Positions 18,145 through 27,985 of a stretch of DNA of 64,000 nt are shown piece after piece. How positions within the stretch are numbered: the stretch's first letter is position 1; each line of letters begins with the position of its first letter. The notes beneath the pieces were generated by a model that saw nothing but the letters and a program-made list of their open reading frames with translations, was not told the DNA's origin and did not search any database. The position numbers and the translations under genes are program-made. Source of the stretch: Marinobacterium alkalitolerans (GTDB lineage: Bacteria > Pseudomonadota > Gammaproteobacteria > Pseudomonadales > Balneatricaceae); NCBI RefSeq assembly GCF_017776525.1, contig NZ_JACVEW010000007.1, positions 62,001 to 126,000 on the forward strand, given 5' to 3'.

Positions 18145-18199
18145 TGTTCACCTCTTTGTTGTTCTGTTGGGTGGCTACTTTCTGTCGGGTTTTACTGCA

Positions 18200-19804
18200 T
18201 CAATCGAGGACGCGACGGACAAAGTCCTGCACCGATACCAGCATGCTGCCCTCACCGGACACCTGGCTGCTACCGTCCTCAACCGACGCCACGACGGTCA
18301 AACGTCCCACGTTGTTTGCGTCCATCTTGCGTGCCGTGTTGGGGCCTGCATCGCCCGGCACGAAGATACCGGCGGCATTGATCATGCCGGCATACTTGTC
18401 ATCCTTGTCATGAGCGGCCACTTCGTCGGCCGGCTTGATGCTCCAGCTGGCCGGCATGTAGCCCAGACGGATATCGTCGTCGGTGCCTGCCTGACCATCA
18501 GCACCCGCGCTGTAACCGATCGCACGGTAGGAGGCACGTACTTTCGGCATGTTGCCGTCAGCGCCACCGATGCGGGTCACGGCATTGGCCGGACTCACTT
18601 CGACACGGGCCAGTTCTTCATACACGGCGAGGCCGGCATTGTGGACGGCCTTGCCGACACGGGGAGAGCGCAGACCTTCGGCACCGCTCGCCTTGGCAAT
18701 TACGGTGATGCGATCCTTGCTGCGTGAAACGATTTTTTCGACTGTAACGCCTTCACCCAGATCGATATCGCCATTCAGGTTCTGGCCGACCAGGGTGATT
18801 TCGGTGCTCTCGCCCACACGCAGGTAGGACGGAGAGAGTGCGACCAGATCGGCTGTACCCTGATCACGCACGGCCATCAGGTCACCGCCAATTTCACGCT
18901 CGGCGGCCATGAACATGCGGCCTTCCAGAGTGTTGCCGGCCTTGTCTGCCGCCATGACCTGACGCATTTTGACGCCATCGATGGTCAGACTGGCACGCCA
19001 TTCGTAACCGGTGTAAACGGTCGCCTTGCCGCTGCCTTCAAGCACTTCGCCATCGGCATAATGGCCTTCCAGTGTCAGGTCGTACTTGCCATTCGCGGTT
19101 TTGGCTGCAGACATCCAGGCATCAAACTCGCCCTTGCCCGGCACATAGCCGGTGACACGCCAGCGACCCATCAGGTCGGACTTGTCAGCCGCTTTCCAGT
19201 TGCTCCAGGCCTTGGTGTGCAGCGGGAATTGCTTGGCCAGCTGGCCTGCCGTATCGTTGCGCGCAATCTCGAACCACTGACGGTCACGCGCCAGGGAGTG
19301 CAGCTCGGTGGTGGGGAACTGCCCCATGTGGAAGTCGACCAGGTATTTCCACTCCTGCTCGGAACGACGCTGCAGTGTGAAGCGTGCACCGGAGTGACAG
19401 CGGGCGCACATTTCAGCAAGCCCCGGTTCGATACCGGTTTCCACCAGGTTGGTGTCCTGCTCCAGCAGGTAGCGGTAGCCTTCGGTCTCTTCTGGCGCCA
19501 GACCCTGGGTATCAGACAGATACTTCACCAGCGCACGCTTCTCCTCGGTGGAGATCTGCAGGTCGCGCAGGTGAATCATGCGGTTCAGCGTCATGTGCCA
19601 GCCTTCAGGCGTCTTACGCTGTTCACTGATACGGGAGAAGCTGGGGGCGTCTGCCGTACCGGTTTCGGTATGACAGGCCAGACAGCGGTCCCGAATGATC
19701 TGCTGTGCATCCTGAGCCATGAGCGGCGCGCTGACCAAGCCGGCCAGAGCCAGAACGCCCGTGCCCAGTGCTGCACGTTTGGAATTATTATTACTCAATG
19801 CCAT
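18200..19804 (-). CDS. qhpA: Quinohemoprotein amine dehydrogenase alpha subunit (di-heme)
   Basis: 534 residues from the ATG at 19804. GGGAG lies only two bases before that ATG but eight before an in-frame TTG at 19798, so the true start may be the TTG. A Sec signal peptide ends near residue 30 (PLMAQ). Two c-type heme sites follow, CLACH (41-45) and CARCH (133-137), then Ig-like beta domains, as in the known QHNDH alpha subunit. In the periplasm the enzyme oxidises primary amines to aldehydes and passes electrons from the quinone through these hemes to a cytochrome or cupredoxin. It is the first gene of the qhp unit, divergent from the TorR-like regulator. Confidence 0.95.
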   Translation of the reverse strand: MALSNNNSKRAALGTGVLALAGLVSAPLMAQDAQQIIRDRCLACHTETGTADAPSFSRISEQRKTPEGWHMTLNRMIHLRDLQISTEEKRALVKYLSDTQGLAPEETEGYRYLLEQDTNLVETGIEPGLAEMCARCHSGARFTLQRRSEQEWKYLVDFHMGQFPTTELHSLARDRQWFEIARNDTAGQLAKQFPLHTKAWSNWKAADKSDLMGRWRVTGYVPGKGEFDAWMSAAKTANGKYDLTLEGHYADGEVLEGSGKATVYTGYEWRASLTIDGVKMRQVMAADKAGNTLEGRMFMAAEREIGGDLMAVRDQGTADLVALSPSYLRVGESTEITLVGQNLNGDIDLGEGVTVEKIVSRSKDRITVIAKASGAEGLRSPRVGKAVHNAGLAVYEELARVEVSPANAVTRIGGADGNMPKVRASYRAIGYSAGADGQAGTDDDIRLGYMPASWSIKPADEVAAHDKDDKYAGMINAAGIFVPGDAGPNTARKMDANNVGRLTVVASVEDGSSQVSGEGSMLVSVQDFVRRVLD

Positions 19805-19948
19805 CACTCCCTTACTGATGAGATGGATCTTGTTGGTGGCCCGAGCGGCAAGGCGGCTCTGCAACGCCCAGCCCGCTTCAGTGGTCGTAGCTAAACTAAA
19901 CAGGCCTTGTAAATGAATTATCGAGCTTTTGTGCTAAGTTGTGCCCAG

Positions 19949-19988
19949 ATGTAACAGAATGTAAAAATGCCTTTCACTTTTCTGTCAC
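19949..19988. promoter_or_regulatory. Tandem repeats in the qhpA/regulator intergenic region
   Basis: ATGTAA occurs twice with exact 10-bp periodicity (19949-19954, 19959-19964). Close by, TTTCAC (19972-19977) and TGTCAC (19983-19988) repeat at 11 bp, the second pair resembling a Pho-type box (CTTTCAC-TTTT-CTGTCAC). Direct repeats of one helical turn are the usual target shape of OmpR-family regulators, and such a regulator is encoded at 20046. Which protein binds is unknown. Confidence 0.45.
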
Positions 19989-20045
19989 TCGGATGATATT
20001 GCGAGTCTTTCATCCATCCGGCGCTGTCTTTGTGAGGCCAGAACG

Positions 20046-20780
20046 ATGTCATCATCCCAAGCCCATATCCTGATTGTAGAAGACGACCTGGCATCCCGGT
20101 CGCTGTTGGTCAGCTATTTTGAAAATGAAGGTTATCGCGTGTCCGAAACGGACCAGGCCGATGACCTGCTGGACCGCATCAGCCAGGAAGGCATCGACCT
20201 GATTCTTCTGGATATTAGTCTGCCGGGCAAGGACGGACTGACGGTGACCCGCGAGCTCAGGGCCCAGTCGCGAGTAGGCATCATCCTCGTGACCAGCAAG
20301 GGTGATGAGATAGACCGCATTGTTGGGCTCGAGCTCGGTGCTGATGACTACGTCACCAAGCCATTCAACCCCCGTGAGCTGCTGGTGCGTGCCAAAAATC
20401 TGCTCTGGCGTATTCAGTCGTCTCCCGAGCCTGAACAGGCTCGAAATACCGATCGCAACAGCGCCAAGGGGTATGCCTTTGAGGGCTGGTTTCTGGACCC
20501 GTTCAAGCGCCTGCTGATCAGCCCTGACGGCCAGCAGGAACGACTGCCCGAGGGTGAGTTCAAGCTGTTGCAGACACTGGCCGAACACCCCGGACAGGTG
20601 CTGTCCCGCGATCAGCTGATGGATGCCATCCATGACCGTGAGTGGACGCCGAATGACCGCTCTGTTGATGTCCTGATCGGCCGCTTGCGCCGCAAACTCG
20701 GCGACAACCCGTCCAACCCGCAGTTGATTCTGACCGCGCATGGAGCCGGTTACATGTTTGCGGGCGATACCCGCGCATGA
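20046..20780 (+). CDS. OmpR-family response regulator, TorR-like
   Basis: 244 residues. Receiver domain (1-120) with the acidic pocket EDD, phosphoacceptor Asp in LLLDISLPGKDG (about residue 58), and the lysine in YVTKPF. The C-terminal 100 residues are a winged helix with SVDVLIGRLRRKL and HGAGYMF. The segment GIILVTSKGDEIDRIVGLE through LVRAKNLLWRI is very close to E. coli TorR, the trimethylamine-oxide regulator. It overlaps the giant hybrid kinase gene by four bases (ATGA, 20777-20780), so that kinase is the obvious partner. Divergent placement from qhpA suggests control of amine dehydrogenase expression; this is inference. Confidence 0.92.
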   Translation: MSSSQAHILIVEDDLASRSLLVSYFENEGYRVSETDQADDLLDRISQEGIDLILLDISLPGKDGLTVTRELRAQSRVGIILVTSKGDEIDRIVGLELGADDYVTKPFNPRELLVRAKNLLWRIQSSPEPEQARNTDRNSAKGYAFEGWFLDPFKRLLISPDGQQERLPEGEFKLLQTLAEHPGQVLSRDQLMDAIHDREWTPNDRSVDVLIGRLRRKLGDNPSNPQLILTAHGAGYMFAGDTRA

Positions 20781-23700
20781 AGGCTCCTGAAGGCTACCGG
20801 CTGCACCAACGCCTGCACAGCAGCAGTACCTGCCAGATCTGGCGAGCGCTGTGTTTGAAGGACAACACCACCGTCATCCTGAAGCATTTGGATGCCAGCC
20901 AGTGCAGCCGCCAGCACATCAGCCGCTTTCAGCATGAATATGACATGCTTTCGCGGTTACAGATTCCCGGCATCGTACAACCGCTGGAGCTGCTGCAACT
21001 GGATGCCGGCCCTGCGGCTCTGTACTCCGACTCCGGCTCGATCCCGGTACGGCAACTGATGCAGCACGAGCAGCTTCCCTGGCCCCGCTGGCTGGCCATT
21101 GCCGGTAAGGCCGCTGCCCTCCTCGGCCGCCTGCATGAAGCCGGTATCACCCACAAGCAGATCAACCCGGACCACCTGCTGGTCAACCCGGAAACCGGCC
21201 TGGTCGAGCTGATCGGCTTTTCCCGCAGCACGGGGCTGAGCCGGGAACAGGCCAGCTGGCACACCCCGGAGCTCAGCCTTGAAGGGCTGGCCTATATCGC
21301 GCCTGAACAGACCGGCCGCATCAACCGCAGCATCGATTATCGCAGCGACTACTACAGTCTGGGAGCCACCCTGTATGAAATGATCACCGGGCGCCCCCCG
21401 TTCGTCAGTCAGGATGGCATGGAGTTGGTGCATGACCACATCGCCAAGCAGGTCCGTCCGCCGCACCAGCTTAACCCTCATATTCCGGAGATGCTGTCAA
21501 GGGTGGTGCTCAAGCTCCTGTCCAAGGACGCGGCCCAGCGCTACCAGTCCAGTGCCGGGCTGGTGCATGACCTGCAGGCGTGTCTCAAGGCACATCAGCG
21601 CCAGACCTACCCGGTCAATTTTCATCCCGGCCGGGAAGACCTGTCGGCACGGTTCCAGATACCGCAACGGCTCTACGGCCGCGAAACGCTGCTGGCACGC
21701 CTGCAGCACCTGTACGATCACAGCAGCGCACAGCGCCACCCCTTTATCCTGATTACCGGCTACGCCGGCATCGGCAAAACCAGCCTGGTCCACGAGCTGC
21801 GCCAGTATGTGAACGAGCAGGGTGGCCGCTTCACCAGCGGCAAGTTTGACCAGTTCCGCCGCAACCGCCCCTACTTCGCCATCGTGCAGGCACTGCAGGG
21901 ACTGGTGCGGCAGCTGCTTACCGAGCCCGAAGAGCGTATCGCCTTCTGGCGCGAGACGCTGCTGCAACAGGTCGGCTCCCATGCCCAGATTCTGATCAAG
22001 CTGATTCCCGAGCTGGAGCTGATCATTGGCGCACAGCCGGACGTGGCACCGCTCCCCCCGGCAGAAGAGCAAAGCCGTTTTTCGCGCATTTTCTCCCAGT
22101 TGCTGCACGTGCTGGCCACACCGGAGCAGCCGCTGGTGTTGTTCATGGACGACCTGCACTGGGCAGATTTGGCATCCCTGCACCTGATCGAGTCGCTGGC
22201 GGGACAGGAACGACCACTGGGCCTGATGCTGATCGCCAGCTACCGTGACCACGAGATGGGGGCGACCCATCCTCTGCGCATCACCCTGGAGCGCATGTAC
22301 AACAGCATGCCGCGGCCGGTTGAGCTGGCACTGTCGCCACTGGATCTGGATCAGGTTACGCAACTGATCGCAGACACTCTGAAGGTTGATCGCGAACGCT
22401 GCCGCTGTCTGGCCAAGGTCTGCCTGGAGAAGACCCAGGGCAACCCTTTCTTCCTGAGTCAATTCCTCTACTCCCTGCACGAAGAAGGGCTGATCAGTTT
22501 CCGTGAGCAGCAGTGGCAGTGGGATCAGGCGGCTATCAAGGCGCAGGAAATGACTGACAACGTCATCGAGCTGATGGTCAACAAGATCCAGAAACTGCCT
22601 GAAGCGGCACAGAAAGTCCTGCCACTGGCCGCCTGTATCGGCAGCAGCTTCAACCTGCGCACCCTCTCGCTGGTGTGTGACCTGACGCCTCGCATCGTGG
22701 CCGACCGGCTCTGGCCAGCCATGACTGAAGGCCTGATTCTGTCGCAGGATGACAGCTACCGCCTGTTCCAGCATCTGGAACCCGAACGTGCACGTTATCG
22801 CTTCGTGCATGACCGCGTTCAACAGGCTGCCTACTCTCTCATTCAAGCCGAGGAGCTGGAGCAGCTGCATATGCAGATTGGCCGCCAGCTCTGGCACAGC
22901 CTCAGTGCCGAAGAGGTCGACAGTCGGCTGTTTGAAATTGCCAACCACCTGAATCAGGCACATGCGCTGATCGAACACCAGGAGGAGCGCACCCGGCTGG
23001 CGCATCTGAACCTGCGCGCCGGCCTAAAGGCACGCGAATCCGCCGCCTTTGCTACTGCACGGGAATACTATGATCACGGCCTGAGCCTGCTGCCGTCAGG
23101 CGCCTGGCAGCAGGCATATGACCTGACGCTGGCCCTGCACACGGCTGCGGCCGACTGTGCCAACATTCTGGGGCACAAACAGCGCATGCTGGAACTGGTT
23201 GACCTGATCGACCACAAGGGCAAAACCCTGCTCGACCGCGTTCGCGCCTACCAGATTCAGATCCAGTCACAGGTGGCCAATAACGAATTTCATGGTGCCC
23301 TCAACACCGCCGTCAACACTCTGCAGCAGCTGGGTGTCAGCATCCCGCACAAGCCCACGGGCTCGCAGCTGTTGCGCGGTGTTGCCAAAACCCAGTGGTT
23401 ACTGCGTCGCTCGCCGCCGGAGCGCGTCATGCAGCTGCCCGGCATGGAAAACGACCAGCTGGAAGCGGCAATGCCGATCCTGGCCAGCATGTTCGGTGCC
23501 ATCAAGTTTTCCAGCTCGGAGTTGCGCCCACTGGTCATGGCCCGCCAGGTCGAGCTGACCCTGAAACACGGCCTCACCCCCTCTTCCGCAATCGCCTTTG
23601 CGGGTTATGGCGGCGTGCTGTGCGGCCAGTTCAATCTGATTGAACAGGGTTACCGCTTGGGCCAGCTGGCACTGGAGCTTGATCGTCGCCAGAGCGCACC

Positions 23701-26700
23701 TCTGACGCACCATCGAACCCTGTCCCTGTTCGACTCCTACATCCGGCATTTCAAGGAGCCGCTCAGCCACTGCATGGAGTCGCTGCTGAACGCTCACCAG
23801 CTGGCCCTCAATGCCGGGGATATGGAGTGGGGGGCCTATGCTCTGGCCGCCTATATTCAGTACGCCTTCCCGCTGTGCCGCAATCTGGACGAGCTGCAGC
23901 CCCGACTGGAGCAGTATGCCGCCCTGCTGGAAGAATCCGGTCAGCAGCAGTCATTGCAGTATTCCCAATTTGTGCTGCAAACCATGGAAAATCTGCGCGG
24001 ACACTGCTCCGATCCGCTTCGCTTTGACGGGCGTTTCTATGATGAAGTGGAAGGGCTCAAGGAGCTGGAAGAAGAAAACCACCGCACCGCCATCAGCCTG
24101 CACCACTTCTACAAGGCACTGGTCTGCTATCTGCTGGGCGAATACAAGGCCGCCTACCTGCATACCGAATCGGGCATGGCGCTCAAGTCATCAATCAGCG
24201 GCACCTTCACCACCCCCTGGCTGCAATTCCTGCACGGGCTCTGCATTCTGGCCCTGCTGCCGGATACCAGCATTCTGCAGCAACCGGCACGCATCAAGCG
24301 GGTTCGCCGCACACTGCGCCAACTCAAGAAGCTGAGTCGCCACTGCCCGGAAAACCACCTGCATCACCTGCACCTGCTGCAGGCCGAGCTGTACCGCAGC
24401 CAGCACCAGTACAGCAAGGCGATGGACCTGTACGAACAGGCGATCGAGCATGCCCGCCAGCAGGGATTTGTGCTGGAAGAAGCGCTCGCCTCCGAGCTGG
24501 CGGGGCGTTTCTATCAGGAGTGGGACAAGCCCGGCATCGCCCGCACCTACCTGCAGGATGCCTACGCCCGTTACAGCGACTGGGGCGGGCGCGCCAAGCT
24601 CGAGCAGATGCAGCGTGACTATCCGTTCTCGCTGGAACGTCCTCTGCAGGTATCCCCTGCCGAGAGCCTGTCCGGACTGGAGAGCAACCCGCAGTCACTG
24701 GACAATCAGGCGTTCGATATCAACTCGGTGATCCACGCCTCTCAGGCCATATCGGATGAGATCGTACTGGAACGGCTGCTGGAGCAGTTGATGCAGCTGG
24801 CGCTGCAGAACGCGGGGGCTCAACGCGCCATCCTGATGATGCGCCGCCCGGGTGGACTCTTCCTGGAGGCGGAAATCTGTCTTAACCAGCCACCGCGACT
24901 GTTCAACGAACAAACCCTGGAGAACAGCGGCGACCTGTTGCCGGTGACCATCGCTCACTATGTGGCGCGCACCAAGGATGACGTGGTACTGGGCAACGCC
25001 GTTGAACACCAGATGTTCCAGCATGATCCGTACATTCGCCAGCATCAGCCGCGCTCCCTGCTGGCGATTCCGATCCTCTACCATGGCGACTTGACCGCCA
25101 TCCTCTACCTGGAGCACAGCGAAAGCCGGGATGTGTTCAACCGAAATCGTCTGAAAACCCTGCACATACTGGCCGCTCAGGCCGCGATCTCGATCGAGAA
25201 CGCCAAGCTTTACCAGAGCCTTGAACAGTCCGAACGCGAATACCGCTCCCTGTTCGAAAATGCCAGCGAGGGCATCTTCCGGATCGACAAGCGCGGGCGT
25301 TTCATTTCCGCCAACCCTTCCCTGATTCAGCTGCTGGGGTATGACAGCCAGGATCATTTCTACGAACAGGTGACCGATGTGATACGCGACTGCTTTGTGT
25401 CACGTCAGGAGTGCCAGCAGTTCCTCGTCGAGCTGCGCCAGCACGAGCGTATTCTGGGGTTTGAAACCCGCTGGCGCCGGCAGGACGGAAGTGTCGTATT
25501 TGTGGCCATTTCGGCCCACTGCATCACGGATGAGCAGGAAATCATTCGCTTCTATGAAGGCTCGGTGACCGATATCGGAGAGCGGAAGGCCAAGGAACAG
25601 GCAGAGCTTGCTCGTGAAAAGGCGGAAGCCGCCAGCGAGGCAAAAAGCCTGTTTCTGGCCTCCATGAGTCACGAGATCCGAACCCCCATGAATGGCATTC
25701 TGGGTATGGCCCAGTTGCTGATGCGTTCCAGTCTGAGCCCGCATCAGGAAGAACAGGTTGAGGCGATCTACCGCTCCGGTCAGTCTCTGTTGAGCATCCT
25801 CAATGACGTGCTGGATTTCACCAAAATTGAAGCCGGCCAGATGGAGCTTGAGTCAGAGCCCTTCTGTTTGCCCGACCTGCTGGAACAGTTACGACAGCTG
25901 TTGTCACCGATGGCTGACGAGAAGCAGCTTGATCTCATCCTGCGGCCCGATGCCGACCTGCCCACCCATGTGCAGGGGGATGCCCGGGCTCTGAACCAGA
26001 TCCTGCTCAACTTCTGCACCAATGCGCTGAAGTTCACGCAGGAGGGCTATGTCCTGATCAAGGCGCGGCAGGTTGAGGGCAGCACCGATGGGGCCTGGCG
26101 CTTGCGCTTTGAAGTCGAGGACACCGGCATCGGCATTCCCGCTGCCGCCCATGAGCGCATCTTTACTCACTTCACTCAGGCCGACAGCTCCATCACCCGG
26201 CGCTTTGGTGGCAGCGGGCTGGGACTGGCCATCTGTAAGCGTCTGACCGAGCTCCAGCACGGCGAGATCGGCTTTGACAGCCAGCCGGGCAGCGGCAGTC
26301 GCTTCTGGGTTGAACTTGACTATACCCACCCTGAACAGGCTGAAATCGCTGCCGATACTCTCCAGCCGGCCACTAGTGACAACACGCCGCTGGATATTCT
26401 GCTGGTGGAAGATACCCCCATCAACCAGCAGGTGACCGTTGGCCTGCTGGAATCCGAAGGACACCGTGTCAGCGTCGCCGACGACGGGTTTACCGCGCTC
26501 TCCATGCACAATGACCATGCCTACGACCTGGTATTAATGGATATTCACCTGCCCGATATGGATGGTGTGGAAACGGCCCGTCGCATGCGTGAGCACCCCA
26601 ACCCGTCTCGGGCCAGTGTCCGGATCATCGCGTTGACCGCCTCGGTCACCTCAGCCGAGGTACGCGCCTACGAAGAGGCTGGCATGGACGATGTGATCGG

Positions 26701-27103
26701 TAAGCCGCTGGATTTTGCGGCGCTCAAGCGCCTGATCAGCACCTCGTCACCTGCGCCGGATACCAAGAGTGCAGCGCCGCAGGCAGATGCTGAACTGCTG
26801 GACCTTGAACTGCTGGGACAGCACCATCGCATGCTGGGGACAGAGCGCTTCCACACACTGTGTGAGCAGATGGAGCAGCAGTGCATACAGCTGTTGGACC
26901 AACTGGCCGAGAGCACTGACGGCGACTTGCGCGCGGCACTGTTGCACAAGCTGGCCGGTACGCTGAGCAATTTTGGCATGCCTCGCGCCGCTTCCCGCTG
27001 CCGCGAGCATGAAAACGCGCAAACGCTGTCGTCTGACTCACTGGCGAGCCTGAGGTCACTCTGCTGTGAAAGCCTCAATGCTCTCAAGCAGACGCTCCAC
27101 TGA
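20777..27103 (+). CDS. Giant hybrid kinase: pseudokinase-AAA-TPR-GAF-PAS-HisKA-REC-HPt
   Basis: 2108 residues, cytoplasmic. Order: Ser/Thr-kinase-like domain (1-270), AAA-type ATPase (290-680; Walker A GYAGIGKT with K334, Walker [11 protein letters not shown]), a long helical TPR-like region (700-1310), GAF (about 1320-1475), PAS (1485-1610), HisKA with phospho-acceptor H1632 in [12 protein letters not shown], HATPase_c (NALKF, DTGIGIP, GSGLGL), receiver with D1922 ([11 protein letters not shown]), and HPt with H2057 in [13 protein letters not shown]. This is the cyanobacterial-type trifunctional kinase architecture with its own phosphorelay. In the first domain K36 and the APEQ segment remain, but the catalytic loop reads HKQIN (Asp to Gln) and the DFG position reads GFS, so protein kinase activity is probably lost. 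It likely passes phosphate to the overlapping TorR-like regulator. Confidence 0.93.
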   Translation: MKAPEGYRLHQRLHSSSTCQIWRALCLKDNTTVILKHLDASQCSRQHISRFQHEYDMLSRLQIPGIVQPLELLQLDAGPAALYSDSGSIPVRQLMQHEQLPWPRWLAIAGKAAALLGRLHEAGITHKQINPDHLLVNPETGLVELIGFSRSTGLSREQASWHTPELSLEGLAYIAPEQTGRINRSIDYRSDYYSLGATLYEMITGRPPFVSQDGMELVHDHIAKQVRPPHQLNPHIPEMLSRVVLKLLSKDAAQRYQSSAGLVHDLQACLKAHQRQTYPVNFHPGREDLSARFQIPQRLYGRETLLARLQHLYDHSSAQRHPFILITGYAGIGKTSLVHELRQYVNEQGGRFTSGKFDQFRRNRPYFAIVQALQGLVRQLLTEPEERIAFWRETLLQQVGSHAQILIKLIPELELIIGAQPDVAPLPPAEEQSRFSRIFSQLLHVLATPEQPLVLFMDDLHWADLASLHLIESLAGQERPLGLMLIASYRDHEMGATHPLRITLERMYNSMPRPVELALSPLDLDQVTQLIADTLKVDRERCRCLAKVCLEKTQGNPFFLSQFLYSLHEEGLISFREQQWQWDQAAIKAQEMTDNVIELMVNKIQKLPEAAQKVLPLAACIGSSFNLRTLSLVCDLTPRIVADRLWPAMTEGLILSQDDSYRLFQHLEPERARYRFVHDRVQQAAYSLIQAEELEQLHMQIGRQLWHSLSAEEVDSRLFEIANHLNQAHALIEHQEERTRLAHLNLRAGLKARESAAFATAREYYDHGLSLLPSGAWQQAYDLTLALHTAAADCANILGHKQRMLELVDLIDHKGKTLLDRVRAYQIQIQSQVANNEFHGALNTAVNTLQQLGVSIPHKPTGSQLLRGVAKTQWLLRRSPPERVMQLPGMENDQLEAAMPILASMFGAIKFSSSELRPLVMARQVELTLKHGLTPSSAIAFAGYGGVLCGQFNLIEQGYRLGQLALELDRRQSAPLTHHRTLSLFDSYIRHFKEPLSHCMESLLNAHQLALNAGDMEWGAYALAAYIQYAFPLCRNLDELQPRLEQYAALLEESGQQQSLQYSQFVLQTMENLRGHCSDPLRFDGRFYDEVEGLKELEEENHRTAISLHHFYKALVCYLLGEYKAAYLHTESGMALKSSISGTFTTPWLQFLHGLCILALLPDTSILQQPARIKRVRRTLRQLKKLSRHCPENHLHHLHLLQAELYRSQHQYSKAMDLYEQAIEHARQQGFVLEEALASELAGRFYQEWDKPGIARTYLQDAYARYSDWGGRAKLEQMQRDYPFSLERPLQVSPAESLSGLESNPQSLDNQAFDINSVIHASQAISDEIVLERLLEQLMQLALQNAGAQRAILMMRRPGGLFLEAEICLNQPPRLFNEQTLENSGDLLPVTIAHYVARTKDDVVLGNAVEHQMFQHDPYIRQHQPRSLLAIPILYHGDLTAILYLEHSESRDVFNRNRLKTLHILAAQAAISIENAKLYQSLEQSEREYRSLFENASEGIFRIDKRGRFISANPSLIQLLGYDSQDHFYEQVTDVIRDCFVSRQECQQFLVELRQHERILGFETRWRRQDGSVVFVAISAHCITDEQEIIRFYEGSVTDIGERKAKEQAELAREKAEAASEAKSLFLASMSHEIRTPMNGILGMAQLLMRSSLSPHQEEQVEAIYRSGQSLLSILNDVLDFTKIEAGQMELESEPFCLPDLLEQLRQLLSPMADEKQLDLILRPDADLPTHVQGDARALNQILLNFCTNALKFTQEGYVLIKARQVEGSTDGAWRLRFEVEDTGIGIPAAAHERIFTHFTQADSSITRRFGGSGLGLAICKRLTELQHGEIGFDSQPGSGSRFWVELDYTHPEQAEIAADTLQPATSDNTPLDILLVEDTPINQQVTVGLLESEGHRVSVADDGFTALSMHNDHAYDLVLMDIHLPDMDGVETARRMREHPNPSRASVRIIALTASVTSAEVRAYEEAGMDDVIGKPLDFAALKRLISTSSPAPDTKSAAPQADAELLDLELLGQHHRMLGTERFHTLCEQMEQQCIQLLDQLAESTDGDLRAALLHKLAGTLSNFGMPRAASRCREHENAQTLSSDSLASLRSLCCESLNALKQTLH

Positions 27104-27118
27104 TCAAACGGCCAGGAA

Positions 27119-27985
27119 TCAGGGCTGAATCAGGGGTTCCAGCCAGCGGTAGTCTGCGTGGCTCACCGCCACAATATCCAGTGCCTGCTTGTACTGCAGC
27201 AACAGGTTGCGTGCCGGTGACGGCGTCAGCAGCGCATCACGCAGGGTTTCGGCGACCGCTGGGCAGAGCCGGCTGCTCAGCACCAGCGGATCATAGTGGA
27301 TAGGCGGCGAGCGCCAGATTTCACGCCACTCATCAGCGCCCGCTTCGCCTCTTTCGATGTAATCATCTGCCTCACGGCTGGCCACAAAGGCCGCCTCGAC
27401 CTGACCGGCCTGCAGCAGCTTCAGCGCCTGATCGTGGGAACCGGCATACACCAGCGGTGATGCAACCTCCTGTAACGCGATACCGGTCTCGGCCACAAAG
27501 CGGGTGAGCGGGATGACGGCGCCCGAAGTGCTGTCGGGATCGGTCAGCGCAATCGCCCTGCCCTCCAGATCTTCCGGCTGACGCAGCCTTGAGCCCGCCG
27601 GCACCAGCAAAATCGAGTTGTAGTAACTGCCCTCCGGTGAATAGGTGCCGCCTACAAAACGATAGGATGCGACGGGCTGAATGCCCGGGTCTCGCAGGCG
27701 GGCACGAATATAGGAAGCCGGGCCCATCTCGGCCAGATCCACGGCCCCGGACACGATACCCTCGATAACCGCCTGGTAGGAGTGCGCGGCCACCGTTTCC
27801 ACCGGGATCCCCAGCCGCTGCTCAAGGTGCTGGCGCATGGGCTCAAACTCACGGTACTGAAGTGCCAGAGGCTGCTTGGGAACGGTAACAAACCTCAGCA
27901 CGTCAGGCTGTTTGCATTCCTCGGCCCAGACCAGCATGGGCAACATACAACAGATACCCAGCAGACAGCGTTTCAGACGGCTCAT
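27119..27985 (-). CDS. PhnD-like periplasmic binding protein
   Basis: 288 residues with a signal peptide (MSRLKRCLL, cleavage near VWAEE). It belongs to the phosphate/phosphite/phosphonate-binding family PF12974: LRFVTVPKQPLA near the N-terminus, YQAVIEGIVSGAVDLAEMGPASY in the middle, then DPDSTSGAVIP, the serine/threonine-rich loop that contacts the oxyanion in PhnD. No phosphonate ABC permease or C-P lyase gene is adjacent. Its start overlaps the end of the upstream GGDEF-EAL gene by four bases (27982-27985), so it may act as the periplasmic ligand sensor for that membrane protein. The ligand is uncertain. Confidence 0.85.
   Translation of the reverse strand: MSRLKRCLLGICCMLPMLVWAEECKQPDVLRFVTVPKQPLALQYREFEPMRQHLEQRLGIPVETVAAHSYQAVIEGIVSGAVDLAEMGPASYIRARLRDPGIQPVASYRFVGGTYSPEGSYYNSILLVPAGSRLRQPEDLEGRAIALTDPDSTSGAVIPLTRFVAETGIALQEVASPLVYAGSHDQALKLLQAGQVEAAFVASREADDYIERGEAGADEWREIWRSPPIHYDPLVLSSRLCPAVAETLRDALLTPSPARNLLLQYKQALDIVAVSHADYRWLEPLIQP

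Noticed and set aside
19932-19947. Sigma-54-like sequence (minus strand, TGGGCACAACTTAGCA) upstream of qhpA
   Set aside because: The GG/GC offset can be made to fit only with three mismatches in the -24 block (CAC shifted by one) and A instead of T before GC; too weak compared with the exact site at 60917.
21497-23005. 502-codon minus-strand frame inside the giant kinase gene
   Set aside because: Fully antisense to the AAA ATPase domain, with no recognisable domain; explained by codon bias of the real gene.
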